Source of the DNA: Seleniivibrio sp.
GTDB taxonomy: Bacteria; Chrysiogenota; Deferribacteres; Deferribacterales; Geovibrionaceae
Assembly: GCF_021209385.1 (NCBI RefSeq)
Contig: NZ_JAJOIL010000022.1
Span: forward strand, 58,264 to 122,263
Length of the DNA: 64,000 bases
Reading direction: 5' to 3'
Position numbers and translations under genes: made by a program. Under the pieces are notes generated by a model, which saw only the letters and a program-made list of their open reading frames with translations, ran no database searches and had not been told where the DNA came from. This document shows positions 27,974 through 37,285 of this stretch, piece after piece. The number at the start of each line of letters is the position of its first letter. Positions within the stretch are counted from its first letter, which is position 1.

Positions 27974-29179
27974 ATGAGCAGTTTAGCGGAGGACCGTAAT
28001 AACGGTGTATCCATTTTTCGGATGCTGTTCACGATTAATTTCCTGATCAGTTTCGGCTTTTGCATGAGCGACAGTTTTTTTCCCGCATATTTTCAGAACC
28101 TGGGTGCGAATGCTGCTCTTATAGGTTTTTCGGCATCGTCATATCAGATATCCAAAATTGTTCTCGGACCTTTTGTGGGTCGTTTGGAGCAGAGATTCGG
28201 CAGCGGACGGCTTATCGTTGTCAGTCTTCTTATTTATGTTGTGGTTTCAATATCTTATCTTGTTTTAAACAGTCTTTATATCCTTGTCCTTCTGAGGTTT
28301 CTTCAGGGTGCTGCATGTTCGTCGTTAAAACCTATAATGTACAGCATGATCAACGGAAGCATGTCCGAAGGGAAAAAAGGTGAGGTTTTCGGCGCTTTTG
28401 ATATCTCTTTCTATGCATCCATTGCTGCCGGACCATTCGTTGGAGGCTGGATAATACACAGCTACGGATTCGAGGCACTTTTTGCCGTACTGCTCTTTAT
28501 CTGTCTGCTGGCTGCCTTGATCAGCTTCAGCCTGAACAGAATATGTCTCCTCAGACAGAAACAGGATGAACATGTGTGTCATGTGTCCAGACCAAGCAGA
28601 ACGGAGTATTCGCTTTATCTGTTCATAGTCGGAAAATCCTTTCTGATTGCCTGTTATACGGTCTACTTTCCTTTGTTTCTTTTAAATGAATGTCATTTCA
28701 CAACTCTTGAGACAGGTTTTACAATATCTTTTTCCACGGGCGTTATGGCTTTGTTCCTGCGCCCGATGGGAAAACTTTCGGACAGGGTATCAAAACCGCT
28801 TCTGGTCGTGGCGGGAGGCATACTGTCTTCAATTGCTTTTTTTCATATTCAGGATATTTTTACGTTTAAGCAGGCGATGGTGTTTTCGGCTCTTTTCGGG
28901 TTATGCGGGGCGATTTCTCAACCTGCGAGTGTTTCATTGCTGTTCAGCTGTTCTTCTGATAAGAGTGTATCATCATCTGTCATGGGACGGTTCGGCAGTA
29001 TTCTTAATATCGGTTTTGTATGCGGGACGCTCTTTGCGTCTCTGATGATAGAGTTGTTTTCAGTCAGAGCTGCCTTTATCAGTGCAGGTATCATCAATCT
29101 TTTCATGATAACTCTTTATGTCTTTTCAACCGGCAGCCTGAGTTGGTTCGGACATTCCGATATGATATCCGATCGTTGA
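27974..29179 (+). CDS. MFS transporter
   Basis: 405 aa, TM segments, MFS signatures. Confidence 0.8.
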   Translation: MSSLAEDRNNGVSIFRMLFTINFLISFGFCMSDSFFPAYFQNLGANAALIGFSASSYQISKIVLGPFVGRLEQRFGSGRLIVVSLLIYVVVSISYLVLNSLYILVLLRFLQGAACSSLKPIMYSMINGSMSEGKKGEVFGAFDISFYASIAAGPFVGGWIIHSYGFEALFAVLLFICLLAALISFSLNRICLLRQKQDEHVCHVSRPSRTEYSLYLFIVGKSFLIACYTVYFPLFLLNECHFTTLETGFTISFSTGVMALFLRPMGKLSDRVSKPLLVVAGGILSSIAFFHIQDIFTFKQAMVFSALFGLCGAISQPASVSLLFSCSSDKSVSSSVMGRFGSILNIGFVCGTLFASLMIELFSVRAAFISAGIINLFMITLYVFSTGSLSWFGHSDMISDR

Positions 29180-29261
29180 TTTCTGCGTGTAAAGTTTCTG
29201 AAATTTGGTATTGTATGTTCACCGGATTTGATCAAAATAATGCCCATATACAAGGTGCAGC

Positions 29262-30689
29262 ATGTTTAGTAACTGGAAACCGGAAAATGATTCACAGAAA
29301 CCTATTTATGAACAGCTTGCAGACTATTTTAAAGCCCTCATAAAAGACGGATCCATTGTTGACGGTTATAAGCTGCCGTCTCAGAGAGATCTTTGCAACA
29401 TATTGGATGTGAGCCGCCCGACAATATCAAAGGTCTTTGAGCTTTTGGATTATGAACATCTCATTAGGATAGAGGCGAAAAAGAGGGCGGTTATTAATAT
29501 CAGAAAGGATACGGAGGAGTATAATCCGATTAATTGGACTCAATACTCAGAATCGTCGTTTCATATTGATAATTCGTTGTTATATAAAGATTATAATATT
29601 ATAAGAAGTGAAAAGAACCTCATAAATCTGTTTGAGTGTTATTTCGGACACGACCTTCATCCATACGAACCTCTTCAGGAGGCATTCAGTTATCTCAGCA
29701 AGGATCTGGCAGCTATTGATCACCGTACCTGTTTCGACGTGCGCGGTATTTTGTCTCTGCGCCGGGCGATATGCGACCATCTGCGCGGTGACGGGATAGA
29801 TGTTACCCCTTCTCAGGTTCTGATATGCAACAGTCTTGAGAATGCCTATATGACTATCTTTGAGGCGACGCTGAATCTTTCTTCGGCATGCTACATTGAG
29901 GAAGAATCAATATTTCATGCGGATAACTATCTGCGGTTCATAAAAATTCCGCTTGATAACGAAGGAATGATTCCCATGGAGCTTCGGAAACGCATCAAAG
30001 GTAAGAAATCAGGGATGCTTTTCATAGATTCAGATTATGCTATGCCAACCGGTATTATTCATTCTAAAGAGCGCCGTAAGGAGCTTTTGAAGATATCATA
30101 CGAGCATCAGCTTCCTATAGTTGAGTGTCCGGCTGTCCGCGACTGCTGGCATACACATCCGCCGTACCCTTCTCTGAAGGCTATGGACAGATACGAAAAC
30201 GTGATATACATATTCTCGCTTGCAAGACCCTTCATGAACCCTTTGCTGACAGCTATTATAGCTCCGGAAGCAGTTATGCCTTCTCTGATCAGCGTTAAGC
30301 TTGTCCATGACGAATACACTGATATTATGTCTCAGCTTCTGCTGGAAAATCTTCTTTCAAAAGGGATATATTCCGGCTATATGAATGGCATCAGACCGCA
30401 GATTATCAATAAATGCAGTGAGACCGATGCAATTGTCAGAAAACATTTTGATGGGATAGGCACATGGCAAAAGCCGGACAGCGGCGTCAGCTTCAGGGTT
30501 AATTTTGATTTCGATATCAGCAGGGTATTCAAGGAGATATTGTCTGACGGTATTCTGGTTTATCCACCGGAAGTTTTCGGCAGCAGCAGAAATTTTCTAT
30601 GGTTCAACTATGTCGGGCTGGATATGGATTTACTGGACGAAACGCTCGGCAGAGTCGCATCACACATCAAAAAATACGCACCGAGATAG
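29262..30689 (+). CDS. MocR/GntR-like regulator lacking the PLP lysine (paralog of 24399)
   Basis: MFSNWKPENDSQKPIYEQLADYFKALIKDGSIVDGYKLPSQRDL...VSRPTISKVFELL; IFSLARPFMNPLL at the Schiff-base position. Confidence 0.8.
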   Translation: MFSNWKPENDSQKPIYEQLADYFKALIKDGSIVDGYKLPSQRDLCNILDVSRPTISKVFELLDYEHLIRIEAKKRAVINIRKDTEEYNPINWTQYSESSFHIDNSLLYKDYNIIRSEKNLINLFECYFGHDLHPYEPLQEAFSYLSKDLAAIDHRTCFDVRGILSLRRAICDHLRGDGIDVTPSQVLICNSLENAYMTIFEATLNLSSACYIEEESIFHADNYLRFIKIPLDNEGMIPMELRKRIKGKKSGMLFIDSDYAMPTGIIHSKERRKELLKISYEHQLPIVECPAVRDCWHTHPPYPSLKAMDRYENVIYIFSLARPFMNPLLTAIIAPEAVMPSLISVKLVHDEYTDIMSQLLLENLLSKGIYSGYMNGIRPQIINKCSETDAIVRKHFDGIGTWQKPDSGVSFRVNFDFDISRVFKEILSDGILVYPPEVFGSSRNFLWFNYVGLDMDLLDETLGRVASHIKKYAPR

Positions 30690-30702
30690 AGCTTACCAAA
30701 AA

Positions 30703-30740
30703 ATCTGGTAAGGTAATTATTCATTATCTGAGCATTGTTT
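30703..30740 (+). promoter_or_regulatory. 23-bp-spaced operator upstream of flavoprotein (second half-site degenerate)
   Basis: ATCTGGTAAGGTAATTATTCATTATCTGAGCATTGT; CTGGTAA at 30705 and CTGAGCA at 30728. Confidence 0.45.
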
Positions 30741-30786
30741 GAAAACCTCCTTTCATTATGATTAGTGAAAATTTTAGGAGGTCTCA

Positions 30787-32376
30787 ATGGGCAATTTAAT
30801 TAAAAAACTGATGATCTCAGTTTTCGTTTTTATTTTAGTTGTTCCGATAGCGCTGGCAGAAGTTATGAATGCCGACGTGGTTATCATCGGAGCGGGAACT
30901 TCCGGTACATCCGCGGCTCTTTCGGCTCTTGAAAACGGTGCAAAAACCATACTTATTGAAAAAGGTGCTTTTCCTGCCGGAGCAGGAACATTTTCAGGCG
31001 GTATGTTTGCCGCTGACAGCTCACAGCAAAAGAAACTTGGCAAGACTGTAGACAAAAAGAAGCTCATCGACAGATACATGGAGCAGAGCAACTATCACGC
31101 CAACGCAAGACTTGTAGCCAATATTGTAAACAATGCCGGTCGTGCGGTTGACTTTGTCAACAGCAACGGCGCTCAAATGAAGCTTGTAGATCCCGGTACA
31201 GGCGGTCAATACTGGCACAAAGGTACAGAGGCTGTTCTTCATGGATATCAGAACGGCGGCGGTTCAAAAAACATCGGTCGTCTTCAGGACACTTTCAAGA
31301 AAAAAGGCGGTACTCTTCTTTTTGAAACCAAAGCAACAAGCCTTATCAAAAATGCTGACGGAAGCATTGCAGGTGTAGTTGCTGAAGATGCAGACGGAAA
31401 CGAACTTCGTCTGATGGCTTCCAAAGCTGTCATCGTTGCAACAGGCGGTATGGGCGCCAATGCAGAAATGCTTAAAGAATTCTTTAATTATCCCGACCTG
31501 CCTCTTTCACCTGTTAATAATGCACAGGGTGAAGGTCTCGCAATGGCATGGGCTGCCGGAGCGAAAAAAGGCAACGTGATCATGCAGAATTTTGCTACCA
31601 ACCCTAATAACAAAATAGACACACCCCTTGGTATGTCTGATGAAACATGGACACTTTGCGATCTGCCTTTCCTCAGAGTCAATATCCTTGGAAAAAGATT
31701 CATCAGAGAGGACAGAGCATCTGACTATGCAATGATCGGTAACGCTATATTTGATCAGCCCCAGCACGTTGCCTGGCAGATTTTTGATCAGACATCAGTA
31801 GACAAGATCAAAAAAAGCGGTTTCTCTGCAATCATTAATCAATACGGTGAGTGGAAAAATTCCAAACAGGAATTCTACGAATTCAACGAAAGAATATCTG
31901 TGAGCGAACGCGCTAAAAAATGGGCGACTCCCACAGATCTTACAAAATTCATTGAGGACGGAATTGTAGGCGGCTCTATGGTTAAAGCCGATACAATAGA
32001 AGAACTTGCAGCTAAAATGAATATTGATCCCGCTGTTCTTAAGGCTGAAGTGACCAGATACAACAAATTTGCCAAAGCAGGCAAAGACGAGGATTTCTAT
32101 AATGACCCCCGTTTTATGTATCCTGTAGTGAAAGGTCCCTTCTATGCATTCAGCAATATCAGCAGATCCATCGGTGCACTTGGCGGTATCGTTGTTAATG
32201 AGAACCTTCAGGTACTCGGCAACGACAACAAAGTTATCAAAGGTCTTTATGCCGTCGGTAATGATGCAACAGGTATGTACGGAAACGGTTATGTTGATAT
32301 TGAGGGCGGTACTCTTGGATTTGGCTTCACATCCGGTATGCTCGCAGGCGAGAACGCTGCAAAAGGTCTGAAATAA
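30787..32376 (+). CDS. Exported flavocytochrome c / fumarate-reductase-family FAD protein
   Basis: Signal peptide; VVIIGAGTSGTSAALSALENG; ILGKRFIRED; GLYAVGNDATGMYGNGY. Confidence 0.85.
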   Translation: MGNLIKKLMISVFVFILVVPIALAEVMNADVVIIGAGTSGTSAALSALENGAKTILIEKGAFPAGAGTFSGGMFAADSSQQKKLGKTVDKKKLIDRYMEQSNYHANARLVANIVNNAGRAVDFVNSNGAQMKLVDPGTGGQYWHKGTEAVLHGYQNGGGSKNIGRLQDTFKKKGGTLLFETKATSLIKNADGSIAGVVAEDADGNELRLMASKAVIVATGGMGANAEMLKEFFNYPDLPLSPVNNAQGEGLAMAWAAGAKKGNVIMQNFATNPNNKIDTPLGMSDETWTLCDLPFLRVNILGKRFIREDRASDYAMIGNAIFDQPQHVAWQIFDQTSVDKIKKSGFSAIINQYGEWKNSKQEFYEFNERISVSERAKKWATPTDLTKFIEDGIVGGSMVKADTIEELAAKMNIDPAVLKAEVTRYNKFAKAGKDEDFYNDPRFMYPVVKGPFYAFSNISRSIGALGGIVVNENLQVLGNDNKVIKGLYAVGNDATGMYGNGYVDIEGGTLGFGFTSGMLAGENAAKGLK

Positions 32377-32389
32377 CAGATAAGATATT

Positions 32390-32423
32390 GTGCGCCGTAT
32401 AAAAATCGTGCGGCGCACTTTGT
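32390..32423 (+). terminator. Terminator-like hairpin between flavoprotein and cytochrome
   Basis: gtgcgccgtataaaaatcgtgcggcgcactttgttt. Confidence 0.6.
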
Positions 32424-32441
32424 TTCAATTCCGAGGACATA

Positions 32442-32798
32442 ATGAAAACAATAATTTCAATTGCGATACTGTTTTGCCTCTGCTTCGCTCTTTCTGCGCT
32501 GGCGGATGGAAGCGGACTTGCTGACAAACATAAAGAGAACGGTATGAAATGCGCGGATTGCCACCTGGAGGATACTCCTACTAAAAAGGCATCTGCTAAA
32601 CAATGCATTGCCTGCCACGGCGATATGAAAGACAGTAAAGAACTGTCTTTTAAAGATCAGGGCGGAAAAGAGTATAAACTCAGCCCCCACAATTCACACG
32701 CCGGACAGATCAGATGTACCCTGTGCCATTCCGGTCATAATCCTTCAAAATTGTACTGTAATACTTGTCACCATACTTTCCAGATATCTGTTCCCTGA
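32442..32798 (+). CDS. Small tetraheme cytochrome c
   Basis: Signal peptide; CADCH, CIACH, CTLCH, CNTCH; paralog of 10137..10490. Confidence 0.85.
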   Translation: MKTIISIAILFCLCFALSALADGSGLADKHKENGMKCADCHLEDTPTKKASAKQCIACHGDMKDSKELSFKDQGGKEYKLSPHNSHAGQIRCTLCHSGHNPSKLYCNTCHHTFQISVP

Positions 32799-32939
32799 TA
32801 AAAAAAGATTCTTTATCAACATCCTCCTTTGTTACTGTCCGGTTTTCAAAACCGGACAGTGTCCTATGTATTTGACAGTGACGTCATCGCCAGTTTTCGT
32901 CTTCCAGTATTTTGTGGATGCGCCATTACGAATATCAAC

Positions 32940-33074
32940 GACAATGCACAGGTGATATCTTCCGGGCTGGATCAGAGTTCGGCAGCACTCACGGAAGTGA
33001 CCAGAACCGTGAACTATCTTCAGCAGCAGGCGGATGAACTTAAAATGCTTGTGGATAGATTTGTTACTCAATAG
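32940..33074 (+). pseudogene. C-terminal fragment of a methyl-accepting chemotaxis protein
   Basis: AQVISSGLDQSSAALTEVTRTVNYLQQQADELKMLVDRFVTQ resembles an MCP C-terminus; no upstream MCP domain. Confidence 0.55.
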
Positions 33075-33121
33075 TTTTCAATACAGGCTGGGACATGGTG
33101 AAATGAACATCATGTCTCAGT

Positions 33122-34540
33122 TTATTTTTCCGCCGAATCCGATTTCGGCAGGATTATGCTTGCCACCAGACCGCCTTCCGTCGCATTTTCAAGGCGTATC
33201 TCGCCGCCGTGTGCGTGTATGATATCTTTGGCTATGGCAAGTCCAAGCCCCGTGCCTCCGGTGTCTCTGTTTCTGGATGTGTCCAGACGCTTGAAAGGCA
33301 GGAAAGCCTGCTCTATGAGATGAGGCGGAATTCCAAGCCCTTTGTCTTTCACCGTAACGATTATGGAATCTTTGCCGTCGGTCAGTTCAACTCTGACGCT
33401 TTCGCCGTATCTGCATCCGTTCTCTATAACGTTTGCGAATGCACGTCTCATTGCTGTGGGCTGGCAGTGGAGCTGTGCGTGTTCGATTCCGGAATATACC
33501 GCGTCATACCCTTCATCCTGACATGTGTCGCAGATGCTCACTATCAATGAAACCAAGTCCATTTTGACGCGCGGTTCCTGTGTCGCGTCCTCTCTGGCAA
33601 AGGTGAGATATTCCCTTATCATGGTTTCCATATCCGCAAGGCTGGCAAGTATCTGTTTTTTGCTGTGTCCGTCCTCAAGATTCTCTGTCAGAAGGCGTGA
33701 ACGGGTCAGAAGCGTCCGCAGATCGTGGGATATCGCCGCGAGCATATTGGTTCGTTCATCCACGAACCTGCTTAGCTGAATCTGCATTTTGCTGAACGCA
33801 TCTGCTATTTTTTTGTATTCGGGTATCACCATTTCGGGTATTTGAGTCAGCGTGCGCTCGCGTCCGAGGGTTTCGGCTGCTTCAGACAGCTTGTAAAGCG
33901 GCTTAAGAAGTGAACGTGCTGTCCAGACGGATGCCGCCAGAATGAAGATTATCACTACAACGGGGGTTATAAGCAGGTTCAGATATGCCTGTGCAGCGAG
34001 ATTGCTGTTTTTTGTGGTAAGGATCAGCCAGTCGCCGTTTGACAGAGGAATGTTTATTTTCAGATCGGCGGATATAGCGACATCGCCCTGACCTTTGTCC
34101 TCCAGTTTATCATCCATGCTGACTGGAAGTTTTGCCACAACAACGGTGAGAGGTCGTAACCTGTTATTATAACTGAAATAAGGGTATTTTGCAGTTATCA
34201 CCGGAGCAACGGAACCGCCTATACGTTTTTTCAGTTCATCCTGAAGTTTAAGGAGTGTTTCGGGAAGATATGTCAGGGCAGGGGTGAACTCTCCTTTCGG
34301 GACAACGGCCATGTCGAACCACTCGTTAAGGTCTGGCGCATTGCCGAGAACAGCTTTACGTTCCGATACCAAATTATCGTCAAGAAGTTTTTTCGTATGA
34401 ATGATTCTTTCGGTAAGCCATCGGGATTCAAACAGATACACGTTCGGCAGTGCTATCAGGCGATTGGATATCGTATTGGTGATAATCAAAGCCAGCAGGA
34501 TGAACAGCATAAGTATTATCAGTCTTGGTGCTATTCTCAT
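33122..34540 (-). CDS. Sensor histidine kinase (EnvZ/CpxA-type)
   Basis: HAMP region, AAISHDLRTLLTRSRLL H-box, ENGCRYG N-box, DKGLGIP, GGTGLGLAI. Confidence 0.9.
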   Translation of the reverse strand: MRIAPRLIILMLFILLALIITNTISNRLIALPNVYLFESRWLTERIIHTKKLLDDNLVSERKAVLGNAPDLNEWFDMAVVPKGEFTPALTYLPETLLKLQDELKKRIGGSVAPVITAKYPYFSYNNRLRPLTVVVAKLPVSMDDKLEDKGQGDVAISADLKINIPLSNGDWLILTTKNSNLAAQAYLNLLITPVVVIIFILAASVWTARSLLKPLYKLSEAAETLGRERTLTQIPEMVIPEYKKIADAFSKMQIQLSRFVDERTNMLAAISHDLRTLLTRSRLLTENLEDGHSKKQILASLADMETMIREYLTFAREDATQEPRVKMDLVSLIVSICDTCQDEGYDAVYSGIEHAQLHCQPTAMRRAFANVIENGCRYGESVRVELTDGKDSIIVTVKDKGLGIPPHLIEQAFLPFKRLDTSRNRDTGGTGLGLAIAKDIIHAHGGEIRLENATEGGLVASIILPKSDSAEK

Positions 34541-35274
34541 TTTATGTCAGCCTGCTCTATGTCCGGGGTGAAGAAATACCCTTCGTTGCGGATTGTTTTG
34601 ATGAATTCCGGGTTCTGCGGGTCGGTCTCTATCTTTCGGCGCAGACGGCTTATCTGAACGTCTATGGCTCTGTCGAACTGATGAGATGTGCGTCCGTGGA
34701 GTGCGTCGAGAAGTGCATCGCGATTCAGAACCCTTTGTGAGTTCTCGACAAAGACCATCAATAGGTCAAATTCAGTACTGGTCAGAACGATAAGAGTTCC
34801 GTATGGCGAGAAGAGAGTTCTTCTTTTGGAGTCTATTGTCCAGTCTGCAAATCTGTATGAAGTTGGCTTTTTTTCCGCAGTTTTCCGCGGGTCGTCACCA
34901 AACCTGCGCAGTATGTTGCGGATGCGCGCGAGCAGTTCCCGCGAGCTGAAAGGCTTTGTGACGTAATCATCGGCACCCAGTTCCAGTCCTATTATCCTGT
35001 CGGTTTCAGAATCGACTGCTGTCAGTATTATAACGGGTATCTGATACCCGTTCTGGAGTCTGCGGCAGAGAGTCAGCCCGTCGTCCCCGGGCATCATAAG
35101 GTCAAGCAGGATAAGGTCGATGCTCTCCCTTTTCAGTGCAGAAAACATTTCCGCACCGTTCGCCGCCTGAAATGTTATCAGTCCGTGGCTCTGTAAAAAC
35201 TCGGCAAGGATACTGCGGATGGAGTAATCGTCGTCAACTATAAGTATGTGCGGTGCTGTTTTTTCAGATTTCAT
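34537..35274 (-). CDS. OmpR/PhoB-family response regulator
   Basis: Receiver domain (ILIVDDDYSIR, DLILLDLMMPGDDGL) + trans_reg_C winged helix. Confidence 0.92.
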   Translation of the reverse strand: MKSEKTAPHILIVDDDYSIRSILAEFLQSHGLITFQAANGAEMFSALKRESIDLILLDLMMPGDDGLTLCRRLQNGYQIPVIILTAVDSETDRIIGLELGADDYVTKPFSSRELLARIRNILRRFGDDPRKTAEKKPTSYRFADWTIDSKRRTLFSPYGTLIVLTSTEFDLLMVFVENSQRVLNRDALLDALHGRTSHQFDRAIDVQISRLRRKIETDPQNPEFIKTIRNEGYFFTPDIEQADIK

Positions 35275-35412
35275 ACATCAATATAACATGAGTTCAGACG
35301 TACTTTAAAGCCCATTCGGCGGCTGAAATATAATGTTACATATTGATACCCACTGTTACGCGTCCATGTCCTATTATGCGTTATATCAAATCAGAACAGG
35401 AGGATTCTCTAT

Positions 35413-36213
35413 ATGGGTTTCAGTAAAAAAATGGCTTTTATCACACTTATGCTGACCTTTGCAGCTGTTTCTGTGCCTGCGTTCGCACAGGAGAGCGGAA
35501 TAGGCGGAAATATCATGATCGGCGGCGGTATGGCGCCGGAATACGAAGGTTCAAAGGATTATAAATTCATTCCCATGGCTATGGGCAAGATAGAATATGA
35601 CGGATACTACCTTGAAGCGAAAGAACTTGGTGTTCGTGCGAACGTATCCCCGCTGGAAGGGATAGAGTTCGGACCGACTGTTTCCATGCACGGAGGGCGT
35701 GACAGTGATGTGGAAAACGAATATGTCGCTAAAATGCGCAAGATAGACGATGCCGCTGAGGCGGGCGTGTTTGCCAAGATATCAACGAAAGACCTGTTCA
35801 GAGACAGAGACGAGCTGTCGCTTGAGGTTGAATACTTAGCCGACACAGGCGACACACACGAAGGATACACAGTCAGCCTTGAGTCCGAGTATCAGTTTTT
35901 TCCCGTTGAAAAAGTGATACTCGGTGTCAGTCTGTCGGCAGTCTATGCGGACGAGAACTATAACCAGACCTATTTCGGTGTGGATGCGGACAATGCCGCC
36001 AGAAGCGGGCTGAGAGAATACAGCGCCGGAGGCGGGTTTAAGAACGTCGGAGTAGGCTTTAAAGCGGGTTACAGTTTCAACATGAACTGGAGCGTTATGG
36101 GAATCGCAAAATATGAACGTCTTTTGGGCGACGCGGCAGACAGCCCTATAATTGATAAGGACGGTTCTGAGGGACAGTTCATGGCGGGCGCCGGTCTGAT
36201 GTACAGATTCTGA
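35413..36213 (+). CDS. MipA/OmpV-family outer membrane protein
   Basis: IGGGMAPEYEGSKDYKFIPM...YLEAKELGVRANV; signal peptide; terminal MYRF. Confidence 0.8.
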   Translation: MGFSKKMAFITLMLTFAAVSVPAFAQESGIGGNIMIGGGMAPEYEGSKDYKFIPMAMGKIEYDGYYLEAKELGVRANVSPLEGIEFGPTVSMHGGRDSDVENEYVAKMRKIDDAAEAGVFAKISTKDLFRDRDELSLEVEYLADTGDTHEGYTVSLESEYQFFPVEKVILGVSLSAVYADENYNQTYFGVDADNAARSGLREYSAGGGFKNVGVGFKAGYSFNMNWSVMGIAKYERLLGDAADSPIIDKDGSEGQFMAGAGLMYRF

Positions 36214-36223
36214 AAAATATAAA

Positions 36224-37269
36224 ATGAAAAGATACATCCCGATAGCCGCGGCAATCTTTCTGGTGTTATGCATTGCCATATTTATTGTAAACCGGAAACC
36301 GGAAAAAAAGGATGAAACGCAGACGCCTGTTATGACCGTCACAGCGGCGTCGGTTAAAAAAATAATGCTTGCCGAAACGGTCAGGGCAACCGGTTCCATA
36401 GCGCCATGGCGCGAAGCGGTGATAGCTTCGGAAACAGACGGTCAGCGTTTGTGGCAGATAGACGCGGAGGTCGGCGACAGAGTGACAAAAGGACAGGTTC
36501 TGGCGCGGTTCAAAACAGAGACCCTGCTTGCGGAGCGTGCGGAGCTGAAAGCCGCATGGGATCAGGCGGATGCCGACGCAGAGAGAGCTTTGGCGCTTAA
36601 GGGAACCGGAGCCATGAGCGAACAGACCATAGACAATTATCTGAATACGGCGGCGGGTGCGAAAGCGCGGCTGGATTCAAAAGATCTCCAGATAGGATAT
36701 GCGGCGGTGACGGCACCGGATTCCGGCATCATTTCCTCCAGTTCGGCTATATTGGGTGCCGTCGGCACGCAGGGACAGGAACTGTTCCGCATAATCCGTC
36801 AGGGGCGTCTGGAGTGGCAGGGCGAGCTTACGCCAAAACAGCTGGACAGGGTTGAAAAAGGGCAGATTGTCAAATTGAAACTTCCCGACGGTAACTCTGC
36901 CGAAGCGGTCATAAGCAGGATCGCCCCCTCTTTGGACAATAATCGCGCATGGCAACGGTGTATGCCGACATAAAAAGCGGAAGCTCCGCTCGGGCAGGGA
37001 TTTACTGTGAAGGGGTGATAACCCTGCCCGAAACGCCTGCGATGGTTCTTCCATCCGAAAGTGTGGTAATACGCGACGGATTCAGCTATGTGTTCCGCGT
37101 GGAAACGTCGGAAAAGGGTATTAGAGCTGTCCGCAGGAAAGTGGAAACAGGGCGTATGTCCCGCGGGCTGACGGAGATAGCCGGCGGCGTTGCTGAAAAG
37201 GACGTCGTTGCAGTGCGCGGAGCCGGATTTCTGAACGACGGGGACTTTGTTACCGTTATCTCCAAATGA
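36224..37269 (+). pseudogene. RND efflux periplasmic adaptor (MFP), split by a frameshift near 36940-36960
   Basis: ORFs 36224..36973 (RATGSIAPWREAVIASETDGQRLWQIDAEVGDRVTKGQVLARF) and 36949..37269 (TVYADIKSGSSARAGIYCEGVI...) form one adaptor in two frames. Confidence 0.8.
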
Positions 37270-37285
37270 CAACTAAGGATGGAAG

